64,000 nt of DNA from Mycobacterium sp. Marseille-P9652 (GCF_902652685.1 NZ_CACRUY010000002.1:124001-188000); one strand, 5' to 3'; shown: positions 20,957 through 29,478, counted from the first letter of the stretch. Translations and numbers: made by a program. Notes: generated from the sequence alone by a model not told the origin.

Positions 20957-20985
20957 GCTATTTTAGCAGTAATGATATAAATAGC
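20957..20985. promoter_or_regulatory. candidate GntR operator, site D
   Basis: GCTATTT-N15-AAATAGC, a 7-bp inverted repeat with arms two helical turns apart, in the 59-nt gap between the divergent GntR and CoA-transferase genes. Its left half (20957-20973) matches the reverse strand of site C at 13 of 17 positions. The place and symmetry fit autoregulation by the GntR protein. Confidence 0.55.
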
Positions 20986-20988
20986 CGG

Positions 20989-23373
20989 GTGAGGCGCGAG
21001 CCCGACAGCCGGCCGACACCGCTGGACGACTTGCGCGTCGTCGAGATCGGCGAGCGGATAGCGGGAAGCTACTGCGGCAAGCTGCTGGTCGACGCGGGGG
21101 CGCAGGTCCGCAAAATCGAGCCGCCGCAAGGGGATTGGTTGCGGCGGTACTCGGCAACCGGTTCGGCGGTGCCGCCGGGAGCCGATGCGCCGCTGTACGA
21201 CTACCTCAACGCGGGCAAGCGCAGCCTGACGGTCGCCGGGCATTCGGATCGCTACCGCGCCGAATTGGCCGCCGCCGACGTCGTCATCGTCGCCGCGGGC
21301 CCGTTGCGCGCGGCCGAGCTGGGCGTCGATCCCCGGGAGCTGCTGGCCGACTCGCCACGGACCGTCGTCGTGACGATCTCCGACTTCGGGTGGACCGGGC
21401 CGTACGCCGACCGCGCGGCCAGCGAGTTCACGCTCCAGGCGTGGTCCGGCTCACCGGGCTTTCGCGGCGACCCCGCCGGCCCCCCGATCACGATCGGCGG
21501 CGAGCTGGGGGAGTACATGGGTGGCGTGTACGCCGCGTTCGGCGCCCTGGCCGTGCGCCGGCGGGTCGAGAACGGCGGACCGGGCGAACATCTCGACCTG
21601 TCGGTGCTCGAGGCGATCACCGCGATGCAGAGCAGCGAGTGGCTGCACTCGGCGCTGCTGCGGGTTCCGCCGATCAGCCGCACGCTGGAGGTGCCCTCGA
21701 TCGAACCGGCCAAGGACGGCTACGTCGGGATCACCATGGTCACGGGCCAGCAATGGCTCGATTTCTGCGCGATGGTCGAGTGCCCGCAGCTGGAGGAGAT
21801 CGAACAGCTGCGGTTTCAGATCGGCCGCTGGGCCTACCGCGACCTGATCCGCGAGCAGATTCGGCCGTGGCTGGCCGAGCGGACCGTCGACGAGATCGTC
21901 GAACTCGGCCAGCTGTTCAGGCTGCCGATCGCGGCGCTGGGCAACGGCTCGACGATCCGCGACACCGAGTACGCCACCGCTCGGGGTGTGTTCGTGGCCA
22001 ACCCCGCCGGATTCCGCCAGCCCCGGCCGCCGTGGCTGATGTCGGTGTGCGCGCCGCCGTCGCCGGCGGCCACGGCCGCGGTCGGCGCGGACAACGGTGA
22101 ATCGGACTGTCCGACAGGCGAACCGGCGCCGGGCCCGGCGCGGCGGGACCTGCCGCTGGCGGGCGTGCGCATCGTCGACCTGACCGCCTTCTGGGCGGGT
22201 CCCGCCGCCACCCACCTGCTGGCCGCCTTCGGCGCCGACGTGGTGAAGGTCGAGTCGATCCAGCGGCCGGACGGCATCCGCTATTCGGGCGGGATGCGCA
22301 CGGACGTCGACGACTGGTGGGAGTACGGGTGGGTGTTCCACGCGATGAACACCAACAAGCGTTCCGTGACAGTCGATTTGGGTTCCAACGAAGGCCGCGA
22401 GCTGTTCCTGAAGCTGGCCGCGGGCGCCGACGTCGTGATCGAAAACTTCTCGCCACGGGTGATGGACCAGTTCGGCCTCACCGCCGACGTGCTCCTCGAG
22501 GTCAACCCCAGGCTGGTCGTCGCGCGCATGCCGGCGTTCGGACTGGACGGGCCGTGGCGCGAGCGGGTGGGCTTCGCCCCCACGATGGAGCAGATCGCCG
22601 GCCTGGCCTGGGTGACCGGGCTTCCAGACGCGCCGCCGGTGACGCCGCGGGGGGCCTGCGACCCGCTGGCCGGGGTCCACGCCGCGTTCGCCGTCCTGGC
22701 TGCGCTCAGCTACGCCGAACGCACCGGCACGGGCCAGCAGGTCGAGCTGCCGATGCTGGAGACCGTGCTGAACGCCACCGCCGTCCAGGCGATCGAGAAC
22801 GAGGTGTTCGGCGTGACGCTGGGACGGCGCGGCAACCGCGGCCACCGCGACCTCATCCAGAACCTGTACCGGTGCGCCGGGGACGACGATTGGATCGCGG
22901 TCACCGTCCGCGACGACCGGGAGTGGGGCGCGCTGGTCGAGCTGATGGGCAGGCCCGACTGGTGCGACGACAGGCTGGCCGGCGTCGCCGGGCGGCGGGA
23001 GCGCGCCGACGACGTCGACCGCCGGCTCGCGGACTGGTTCGCCGGGCAGCCGCTGCGGCCCACCGTCGAACGGTTGGCCGACGCCGGCGTCCCCGCCGCG
23101 CCGGTGGTGTCGCCGTCGCTGGTCACCGAGAACCCGCAGCTGCGCGAGCGGGGCTTCTTCGAATCGCTGCACCACGCGAGCACCGGGACCAACCTCTACC
23201 CCTCGCCGCCGTTCGCCGCCCTCACGGGCCACGACAGGTGGTTGCTGCGCCCGCCGCCGCGGCTGGGCGAGCACAATGAAGAGGTGTTGCGCGACCGGTG
23301 CGGCCTGACCGACGAGGAGCTCACGCGCCTCGCGGCCGGGGGCGTGATCGGGACCCGGCCCAAGGGCCTGTGA
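20989..23373 (+). CDS. double-domain CaiB/BaiF (family III) CoA-transferase
   Basis: 794 aa made of two tandem CaiB-like domains (about 10-355 and 385-790), each about the length of a single family III CoA-transferase. These enzymes move CoA between acids through an Asp-bound intermediate. The second domain keeps the catalytic Asp (CDPLAGVHAAFAVL, Asp558); the first has Glu at the matching place (GEYMGGVYAAFGAL, Glu175), so one active half is likely. GTG 20989 is preferred because the upstream ATG at 20944 would place the operator inside the coding region. The ferredoxin gene follows after 17 nt. Probably activates or recycles an acid in the pathway. Confidence 0.88.
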   Translation: MRREPDSRPTPLDDLRVVEIGERIAGSYCGKLLVDAGAQVRKIEPPQGDWLRRYSATGSAVPPGADAPLYDYLNAGKRSLTVAGHSDRYRAELAAADVVIVAAGPLRAAELGVDPRELLADSPRTVVVTISDFGWTGPYADRAASEFTLQAWSGSPGFRGDPAGPPITIGGELGEYMGGVYAAFGALAVRRRVENGGPGEHLDLSVLEAITAMQSSEWLHSALLRVPPISRTLEVPSIEPAKDGYVGITMVTGQQWLDFCAMVECPQLEEIEQLRFQIGRWAYRDLIREQIRPWLAERTVDEIVELGQLFRLPIAALGNGSTIRDTEYATARGVFVANPAGFRQPRPPWLMSVCAPPSPAATAAVGADNGESDCPTGEPAPGPARRDLPLAGVRIVDLTAFWAGPAATHLLAAFGADVVKVESIQRPDGIRYSGGMRTDVDDWWEYGWVFHAMNTNKRSVTVDLGSNEGRELFLKLAAGADVVIENFSPRVMDQFGLTADVLLEVNPRLVVARMPAFGLDGPWRERVGFAPTMEQIAGLAWVTGLPDAPPVTPRGACDPLAGVHAAFAVLAALSYAERTGTGQQVELPMLETVLNATAVQAIENEVFGVTLGRRGNRGHRDLIQNLYRCAGDDDWIAVTVRDDREWGALVELMGRPDWCDDRLAGVAGRRERADDVDRRLADWFAGQPLRPTVERLADAGVPAAPVVSPSLVTENPQLRERGFFESLHHASTGTNLYPSPPFAALTGHDRWLLRPPPRLGEHNEEVLRDRCGLTDEELTRLAAGGVIGTRPKGL

Positions 23374-23390
23374 GAAAGGGAGGGCTAGCC

Positions 23391-23582
23391 ATGCGGGTGG
23401 TGGTCGACGGAAACATGTGCGAGGCCAACGGGTTCTGCGAATCGCTGGTCCCGGACGTCTTCGAGCTCGGCGACGAGGACGTCGTGCAGATCGCGGACGG
23501 CCCCGTGCCGCCGCGGCTGGAAATCGACGTGCGCGCCGCGGTGGATCAGTGCCCGAAGGCCGCGCTGCGGCTACTGGACTAG
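23391..23582 (+). CDS. small ferredoxin with non-standard cluster motif
   Basis: 63 aa. The pattern is C-E-A-N-G-F-C near the N-terminus and C-P-K-A-A near the C-terminus, i.e. CxxXxxC...CP, where the central position of a normal four-cysteine ferredoxin is Asn. Mycobacterial ferredoxins of this type (3Fe-4S or variant cluster) commonly serve P450s or other oxygenases. A clear AAAGGGAGGG lies before ATG 23391. No P450 is nearby, so the KshA-like Rieske oxygenase downstream is the likely partner, although Rieske oxygenases usually need a reductase that is not seen here. Confidence 0.85.
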   Translation: MRVVVDGNMCEANGFCESLVPDVFELGDEDVVQIADGPVPPRLEIDVRAAVDQCPKAALRLLD

Positions 23583-23713
23583 ACGGTCCGCATGAAGGTG
23601 CGGCGCCCGGCCGCGAAACGTGTGTCATGGCGAGCGTTCTCGGCGCGTCGTGTGCGTGGTGCGGATGCAACCTGCCCGGGCGCCGGAACTCCACGCGTTG
23701 ACGTTCAATGCTT

Positions 23714-23730
23714 AAGATAGTAAAAATAGA
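23714..23730. promoter_or_regulatory. shared cluster motif, site B
   Basis: AAGATAGTAAAAATAGA, 40 nt upstream of the Rieske oxygenase start. Eleven bases are identical to site A (18505-18515). The AT-rich block stands out from its GC-rich surroundings and could be an operator or promoter core for the oxygenase and ligase genes. Confidence 0.45.
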
Positions 23731-23769
23731 CAGTAGTCGCCGAACCGTCGGTCGGGATACGGAGTGCTC

Positions 23770-24897
23770 GTGACGCAGATGATTTCGGACTCGGCGCCGG
23801 ATCCGGCAGGGGATCCATCGGAGCGAGAGTTCGGGCAGGCCGGAATTGCGCTGTCCACCTATCGGTTCCCGACGGGCTGGTTCATCGTCGCCTTCGCCTC
23901 GGACCTGGCCCCCGGTCAGGTCAAGCGGGCGCACTACTTCGGCGAGGAACTGGTGCTGTTCCGCACCGCGTCCGGCCGCGTCCACGTCATGGACGCCTAT
24001 TGCCAGCATCTCGGCGCCAACATGGGCGTCGGCGGCACCGTCGAGGGCGAGAACATCGTGTGCCCATGGCACGGCTGGCAGTGGCGCGGCGACGGCACCA
24101 ACGCGCTGATTCCCTACAGCAAGATCGGCTGCAAGAACAACGTCCGCGTCCGCACCTACCCGAGCATGGAGTGGTACGGCTTCGTCCTGGCCTGGCACGA
24201 GCGGCACGGCCGCGCGCCCTACTGGCGGCCGCCGGTGCTCCCCGAGCTCGAGACCAACGAGTACTACCCGCTGCACCCGCACACCCAGATGCTCAACCGG
24301 GTCAAGGTGCATCCGCAGATGATCATCGAGAACGCGGCGGACCCCTACCACGTCCAGTACGTGCACAAGGCCGCCAACCCCGCGACCACCGCGTCGTTCG
24401 AGGTGTCGGGCTACCACCTGCACGCCACCGTCAACGCCCATTTCGGCGGCGGGCGCGCGCAGACGTGGCTGACCCCGAACGGGCCGGTGGACGCGAAGAT
24501 CATCTACGACAACTACTCGCTGGGGCTGGGCGTGGTGCGTTTCCCCAGCGAGCTGGTGGCGACGGTCCAGGTCACCGGGCAGACGCCCGTCGACGAGGAT
24601 TACACCGACTACTTCTACACCCAGGCCTCCGTCCGTGAGCCCGGCGACAGTGGCGACGTCCCGACCGGGCGCGCCGCCCGGTTCCTCGCCCTACAGCAAG
24701 AGGTCATCAAGCAGGACTTCTTCACCTGGGAGAACATGAAGTACCTCGAGAAGCCCAACCTCGCCCCCGAAGAGGCGCACGACTATGCCGCCCTTCGGCG
24801 TTGGGCACACCGCTTCTATCCGGGCCCGCAGCCCTCGCCCGCCGACTTCGGCTACACCGCCGACGGACAGCCGGACCCGGCGGCCGCCGAAGCCTGA
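23770..24897 (+). CDS. Rieske non-haem iron oxygenase (KshA-like)
   Basis: 375 aa terminal oxygenase. The Rieske [2Fe-2S] ligands are CQH...CPWHGW (about residues 78-101) and the mononuclear iron motif is NAADPYHVQYVH in the middle of the protein. Overall it resembles 3-ketosteroid 9-alpha-hydroxylase oxygenases, so a cyclic or steroid-like substrate is plausible. The GTG at 23770 is chosen because GGAG is properly spaced before it; GTG 23764 and ATG 23779 are alternatives. Its stop overlaps the ligase start (TGATG). Site B lies upstream. The small ferredoxin encoded just before may donate electrons. Confidence 0.88.
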   Translation: MTQMISDSAPDPAGDPSEREFGQAGIALSTYRFPTGWFIVAFASDLAPGQVKRAHYFGEELVLFRTASGRVHVMDAYCQHLGANMGVGGTVEGENIVCPWHGWQWRGDGTNALIPYSKIGCKNNVRVRTYPSMEWYGFVLAWHERHGRAPYWRPPVLPELETNEYYPLHPHTQMLNRVKVHPQMIIENAADPYHVQYVHKAANPATTASFEVSGYHLHATVNAHFGGGRAQTWLTPNGPVDAKIIYDNYSLGLGVVRFPSELVATVQVTGQTPVDEDYTDYFYTQASVREPGDSGDVPTGRAARFLALQQEVIKQDFFTWENMKYLEKPNLAPEEAHDYAALRRWAHRFYPGPQPSPADFGYTADGQPDPAAAEA

Positions 24898-26447
24898 TGC
24901 CCGGACCCGCCGACTTCGGCGTCGACGGTTTCACCGTGTCGGCCGTCCTGGATCGGCGGGCCGAACAGCATCCCGACCGGGTCATGATGACGATCGCCGG
25001 TGAGGACGTGACGTTCGAGCAGATGCGGCTGCGGTCGCTCGCCGCGGCCGGCGCGTTGACGGGGCTGGGCGTCGCGCCCGGCGACCGCGTGGCGCTGTTC
25101 ACGGGCACGTGCCCGGAATGGGTGTACTTCTGGCTGGGCGCGGCGCGCATCGGCGCGGTGAGCGCGGCGGTCAACGCCGCCAGCAAGGGCGACTTCCTGC
25201 TGCACTCCCTTCGGCTCGCCGGCACGAACGTGATCCTCACCGACGCCGAGCGACGGCCCCGCGTCGACGAGATTGCCGCCGGGCTCGAGACGTTGAAAAA
25301 CATTGTGATGCGCGAGGATTGGGATCTGCTGCCGACGGTGCGGCCTCCCGACCATCGCGCCGGCGAGGGCGAGGTGGGCTCGCTGTTCTTCACGTCGGGC
25401 ACCACCGGGCCGTCGAAGGCGGTGGCCACGACGTGGCACTACCTCTTCACCGTGGCCGCGACCGTCGCATCCGCCTGGGAGCTGCGCGCCGGTGACGTCC
25501 TCTGGACGGCCATGCCGCTGTTTCACCTGAGCGCGGCGCCCAGCGTTCTCGCCCCAATGCTCGTCGGCGGAACGACCGTGTTGGCGAAGGCTTTTCACCC
25601 GACCGCGGTGTGGGATGACGTCCGCGCGCACGGCGCCATCGGGTTCGCCGGGGCCGGCGCGATGGTGTCGATGCTGAACGCCCTGCCGCCCGATCCGCGC
25701 GACGGGCAGTTGCCGCTGCGGTTCATCTCGGCCGCCCCGATCGACGCCGACTCCTATGACGCCATCGAAAAGCGTTACGGCTGCCGCATCGTGACGATGT
25801 ACGGCATGACCGAGGCGTTCCCCATCGCGGTCCAGGGCGTGTCCGACACAGGGGTGCCCGGGACGTCGGGCCGGCCGAATCCCGATTTCGAGGTGCGCAT
25901 AGTCGACGAGCGCGGAGACCCGCTGCCCGCCGGCGCCGTCGGGGAGATCGCCTGCCGCGCCCGGCGCCCGCACGTGATGAGCGAGGGATACCTCGGCGAG
26001 GGGGGCCGCGTCGAACGACACCCGGAGTGGTTTCGCACCGGCGACCTCGGCCGGCTGGACGACGGGGGATACCTGACCTACGTCGACCGGGTGAAGGACT
26101 CGTTGCGCCGGCGCGGCGAGAACATCTCTTCGGTGGAGGTGGAGAGCGTCGTCCGTCGCCATCCGGCGGTGGCCGACGCCGCGGTGATCGGCGTGCCCAG
26201 CGAGCTGGGGGAGGACGACGTCTGCGTGGTGGTGGCCTTGCGGCCGGGTGCGACGCTGGATTGCGTTGAGCTGCTGGACTTCTGCGCGGCCCGGATGCCG
26301 TACTTCTGCGTGCCCCGCTACGTCGAGACGGTTGACGAGCTGCCTAAGAACGTCATCGGGCGGGTGCGCAAAGACCTGTTGCGGGCCAGGGGCGTATCCC
26401 CGGACGCGTGGGATCGCGAGAGGCAGGGGTATATCGTTCGCCGTTAA
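24897..26447 (+). CDS. acyl-CoA synthetase/ligase (CaiC-like AMP-binding)
   Basis: 516 aa. The phosphate-binding FFTSGTTGPSK loop, MYGMTEAFP, and the hinge YVDRVKDSLRRRGENISSVEVE are intact. The late A10 block reads LPKNVIGRVRKDLL, with Arg where the adenylation Lys (GK) normally lies, so activity or specificity may differ. It would activate a carboxylate to the acyl-CoA. It is coupled to the Rieske oxygenase (TGATG overlap), suggesting that oxygenation and CoA activation belong to one route. Family confident, activity of this copy less so. Confidence 0.88.
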   Translation: MPGPADFGVDGFTVSAVLDRRAEQHPDRVMMTIAGEDVTFEQMRLRSLAAAGALTGLGVAPGDRVALFTGTCPEWVYFWLGAARIGAVSAAVNAASKGDFLLHSLRLAGTNVILTDAERRPRVDEIAAGLETLKNIVMREDWDLLPTVRPPDHRAGEGEVGSLFFTSGTTGPSKAVATTWHYLFTVAATVASAWELRAGDVLWTAMPLFHLSAAPSVLAPMLVGGTTVLAKAFHPTAVWDDVRAHGAIGFAGAGAMVSMLNALPPDPRDGQLPLRFISAAPIDADSYDAIEKRYGCRIVTMYGMTEAFPIAVQGVSDTGVPGTSGRPNPDFEVRIVDERGDPLPAGAVGEIACRARRPHVMSEGYLGEGGRVERHPEWFRTGDLGRLDDGGYLTYVDRVKDSLRRRGENISSVEVESVVRRHPAVADAAVIGVPSELGEDDVCVVVALRPGATLDCVELLDFCAARMPYFCVPRYVETVDELPKNVIGRVRKDLLRARGVSPDAWDRERQGYIVRR

Positions 26448-26494
26448 GTTACGTTAACGTTACGTAAACGTCGAAAAGTTACGCTAGTGTTACG
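26448..26494. promoter_or_regulatory. four phased GTTACG repeats
   Basis: GTTACG occurs at 26448, 26459, 26478 and 26489, i.e. two pairs with 11-bp spacing (one helical turn) 19 bp apart; the first pair includes the 10-bp palindrome ACGTTAACGT (26451-26460). The array lies 44 nt before the SnoaL-like gene. It looks like an operator, but for a different regulator from the A-D motif. Confidence 0.5.
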
Positions 26495-26537
26495 CCAATT
26501 TCCAGATCGACCGCCCGAGAGAGGCTGGAGAGCAGAC

Positions 26538-26963
26538 ATGACCATGACCTATCAGGAGCAGCAGATGCTCCAGGCCGCCACGGGCCGCGGGGCGATCCTG
26601 GACCTGTGCGCCCGCCACAATCGGGCCTACTCGGACGGCGACCGCGACCGCTGGCTCGCCACCTTCCGGCACTCCGGCGCGACCTTCGCGCGCGACGGCG
26701 AGACCTTCCACGACGTGCGCTCCGCCTTCGACGGCGGCGACGGGCAGCGCCTGGTCACGCTGGATCACGAGATCCGCATCGACGGCGTCCATGCCGTGCA
26801 GCGTTGCGTCGCGGTTCTTTTCGCGAGCATGTACGGCGACACGACGCTGCGTGCCACGGGCGTGTTCCGCGATGCCCTGATCTACGAGCGCGGCGGCTGG
26901 TACTTCACGTCGCGCGAGCTGACGTGGGACTCGGTGCCCAGCCGCCACCCGCTCGTCATGTGA
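26538..26963 (+). CDS. SnoaL-like (NTF2-fold) protein
   Basis: 141 aa. The sequence fits a SnoaL/NTF2-like alpha+beta barrel: an N-terminal helix with LCARHNRAYSDGDRDRWLATF, then strands ending in GVFRDALIYERGGWYFTSRELTW. Family members act as isomerases, dehydratases, hydroxylases or ring-hydroxylating beta subunits. ATG 26538 follows CTGGAGAG; ATG 26544 is an alternative. It starts a short operon with the two hot-dog genes and is preceded by the phased GTTACG repeats. Its exact role is not known; a lyase or isomerase step is possible. Confidence 0.78.
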   Translation: MTMTYQEQQMLQAATGRGAILDLCARHNRAYSDGDRDRWLATFRHSGATFARDGETFHDVRSAFDGGDGQRLVTLDHEIRIDGVHAVQRCVAVLFASMYGDTTLRATGVFRDALIYERGGWYFTSRELTWDSVPSRHPLVM

Positions 26964-26976
26964 GCGTGCCCGGTAC

Positions 26977-27522
26977 GTGGATTCCGACCCAACGGGCAAG
27001 GTGAGCTACCAGCTCGCCTTCGGCACGTATGAAGACGCGCTGCGGATGGTCGGCGCGAAAGGTGAACCCCGCACGGCGGCAACGGCGGTCAGCGGCGCGC
27101 GCATTCAGTTGTTCGCCGCCATGGTCCACGACAGTAACCGCTCGTACTGGGATGCCGAGTTCGCGCGGCGGACCTGGGGGGCGATGCCGGCGCCGCCCGC
27201 CCTGCTCATGGGTTGGCTGATCCCGCCGCCCTGGGAACCCGGGGACGGCGGCCGACCGGCCGCCTCGATGGTGTTGCGAGTCCCGCTGCCGGGCACCACC
27301 TTCATCAACGCGGCCAACGACGTCGAGTTCCTCGAGCCGATCCTCGAGGGGGACGTCCTCAACGTCGTCGAGGAGTTGGTGTCGGTGTCGCCCGAGAAGC
27401 GGACGCGCCTGGGCACCGGCCATTTCGTCGAGACGCTGGAGACGTACAGCCGCCAGGACGGGGCGGTGGTCGCCAGGAGCCGGAACACCCTGTTCCGCTT
27501 CACCCCCGAGGGGGAATCGTGA
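26977..27522 (+). CDS. MaoC/FAS1-type hot-dog hydratase, probable non-catalytic subunit
   Basis: 181 aa hot-dog protein. The segment MVHDSNRSYWDAEFARRTWG lines up with the (R)-hydratase active-site helix, but the catalytic His position is Tyr57 while Asp52 remains. NDVEFLEPILEGDVLNVVEELVSV is the typical second hot-dog block. It overlaps the following hot-dog gene by 4 nt (GTGA). The arrangement resembles two-subunit enoyl-CoA hydratases such as ChsH1-ChsH2. GTG 26977 is chosen, with GTG 27001 possible. Function inferred from fold and pairing. Confidence 0.75.
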   Translation: MDSDPTGKVSYQLAFGTYEDALRMVGAKGEPRTAATAVSGARIQLFAAMVHDSNRSYWDAEFARRTWGAMPAPPALLMGWLIPPPWEPGDGGRPAASMVLRVPLPGTTFINAANDVEFLEPILEGDVLNVVEELVSVSPEKRTRLGTGHFVETLETYSRQDGAVVARSRNTLFRFTPEGES

Positions 27523-27959
27523 CCGACCGGCTTTGGGGCGAGATCGTCGTTCCCGCCGAGCTGCCGGAGGTGGTCGACCACATCAGCTACCAGCGGGTGG
27601 TGGAGAACGCCGGCGCCACATGGGATTACTTCCCGGGCCACTTCGACCCCGAATACGCCCGCGGCCAAGGGAATCCGACCATCTACGTCAACACCATGCA
27701 CCTGGCCGGATTCGCCGACCGGGTGGCCACGGAGTGGGCCGGCCCGAGCAGCCGCGTGGTGCGCCGCTCCCTGCGGCTGGCCGGGTCGGTGTACGCGGGC
27801 GACACGATGATCGGGCGGGGCCGGGTGGTGGCCAAACGGCGCGACACGTCGGTGGACCCGCCGCGCTGCCTGGTCGACATCGAGATCCAGGTGACCAACC
27901 AGCATGGCGCGCTGTGCTGCCCGGTCGAGCTGACCCTGCAGGTGCGCGAAGACGCGTGA
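27519..27959 (+). CDS. MaoC-like hot-dog hydratase, probable catalytic subunit
   Basis: 146 aa. The segment WDYFPGHFDPEYARGQGNPTIYVNTMHLAGF matches the hydratase-2 active-site pattern D-x2-P-x-H (Asp36, Pro39, His41), followed by a standard hot-dog sheet. It is coupled to the preceding subunit by 4 nt, so a heterodimer hydrating an enoyl-CoA made by the cluster's acyl-CoA dehydrogenases is likely. Its stop codon abuts the convergent aldehyde dehydrogenase stop with no gap. Confidence 0.78.
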   Translation: MTDRLWGEIVVPAELPEVVDHISYQRVVENAGATWDYFPGHFDPEYARGQGNPTIYVNTMHLAGFADRVATEWAGPSSRVVRRSLRLAGSVYAGDTMIGRGRVVAKRRDTSVDPPRCLVDIEIQVTNQHGALCCPVELTLQVREDA

Positions 27960-29435
27960 TCAGCCGGCGTCGAGCGGCGGCAACTTCCCCTTGCACACCA
28001 GGGTCTGCAGCTCGACGTACTCGTGCAGGCCCTCCGGCCCGAACTCGCGCCCGATGCCGGACTGCTTGAAACCGCCGAACGGGGCGCCGATGTCGAGGGT
28101 GTACATGTTGATGCCGTAGGTGCCGGTGCGGACACCGGCGGCGATCTCCAGTCCGTGGGCGACGTCGGCGGTCCACACCGAACCGGCCAGGCCGTAGTCG
28201 CTCTCGTTGGCGATGCGGATCGCGTCCTGCTCGTCGGCGTAGCGCAGCACGGTCAACACCGGGCCGAAGATCTCCTCGCGGGCGATCCGCATGTCGTTGG
28301 TGGCGTCGGTGAACAGCGTCGGCCGCACGTACCACCCGCGGTCGGCCGGGCTGTCCTCACCGCCGAGCACCAGGCGGGCGCCTTCGGATTGGCCGGAGCG
28401 GATGTAGTCCTGGACGCGGCGCTGTTGCCGTTGTGCCACAAGCGGTCCCACGTCGGTCGCCTCGTCGGCGGGGTCCCCCACCTGCAATCCCGACATCATG
28501 GCCGCCAGGGCGTCGACGACCTCGTCGTGGCGGCGGTCGCTGACCAGGATGCGGGTCTGGGCGACGCAGGCCTGGCCGTTGTTCATCAGGGCGGCGCTCT
28601 TCAGGCCCGCCGCGGTCTTCTCGATGTCGGCGTCGTCGAGCACGATCGCCGCCGACTTGCCGCCGAGTTCCAGGCTGAAGCGCTTCAGCTGCTCGCCGCA
28701 CAGCGAGGCGATCCGGCGGCCGACGGCGCTGGAGCCGGTGAAGGCGACCTTGTCCACGCCGGGATGACGGACCAGCGCCTCGCCGACGTCGGTGCCGCCG
28801 GGAAGCACGGACACCACGCCCTCGGGCAGACCGATCTGCTCGATCATCTCCGCCAACCACAAAGCGTCCAAAGGGGTTTCGGGTGCGGGCTTGACGATGA
28901 CCGTGCAGCCCGCGATCAGGGCCGGGATCAGCTTGGGCATGATCAGGAACTGCGGCACGTTCCACGGCACGATCGCGGCGACGACCCCGACCGGGGCCCG
29001 GTGCAGGTGCACCTCGCCGAGCACACCCTGGCGGCGTTCGGTCCACGGGAAGTCACGCGCGGCGGCCAGCGAAAGGTGCATGAGCCCCACCGCGGCCGCG
29101 CCCTGGCCCATGCGGCTGAAGCTGCGTGGCGACCCCATCTCGTCGGTGATCAGGTCGGCCATCTCGTCGGCGTGGCCGCCGTAGATGGCGGCGAGCTGCT
29201 CGACCTTGGCCATCCGCTCGGCGTGGGTCATGCGGGGCCAGGGGCCGTGGTCGAACGCGTGCCGCGCGGCGGCGACGGCCGCGTCGACATCTTCGGGGCC
29301 GGCCGCCTGTGCATGCCCGACGGGCTCCTCGGAATGGGGGGAGATCACGGCGAGGGGGCGCGGTTCGGCCGGCTTGCGCCATTCGCCGCCGACGAAAATT
29401 TCGTCGTACGAGCGGTGGTCGGAGTTCTGCGACAT
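27960..29435 (-). CDS. aldehyde dehydrogenase (NAD-dependent)
   Basis: 491 aa, normal length for the ALDH superfamily. The nucleotide-binding FTGSSAVGRRIA, catalytic Glu in LELGGKSA, nucleophilic Cys in NNGQACVAQTRILV and EEIFGPVLTV are all present. It would oxidise an aldehyde intermediate to the acid. ATG 29435 is preferred over codons upstream because GAGGTAGG precedes it. It is divergent from the AttH-like gene at 29520; motif site C lies between them. Substrate not known. Confidence 0.92.
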   Translation of the reverse strand: MSQNSDHRSYDEIFVGGEWRKPAEPRPLAVISPHSEEPVGHAQAAGPEDVDAAVAAARHAFDHGPWPRMTHAERMAKVEQLAAIYGGHADEMADLITDEMGSPRSFSRMGQGAAAVGLMHLSLAAARDFPWTERRQGVLGEVHLHRAPVGVVAAIVPWNVPQFLIMPKLIPALIAGCTVIVKPAPETPLDALWLAEMIEQIGLPEGVVSVLPGGTDVGEALVRHPGVDKVAFTGSSAVGRRIASLCGEQLKRFSLELGGKSAAIVLDDADIEKTAAGLKSAALMNNGQACVAQTRILVSDRRHDEVVDALAAMMSGLQVGDPADEATDVGPLVAQRQQRRVQDYIRSGQSEGARLVLGGEDSPADRGWYVRPTLFTDATNDMRIAREEIFGPVLTVLRYADEQDAIRIANESDYGLAGSVWTADVAHGLEIAAGVRTGTYGINMYTLDIGAPFGGFKQSGIGREFGPEGLHEYVELQTLVCKGKLPPLDAG

Positions 29436-29478
29436 CAGGCACCTACCTCGGGGCAGGGAAGGAAGCGGTCGTATTATC

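Noticed and set aside
21451-24441. A 996-codon minus-strand open frame across the CoA-transferase, ferredoxin and Rieske genes
   Set aside because: It covers several well-supported plus-strand genes and has typical shadow composition.
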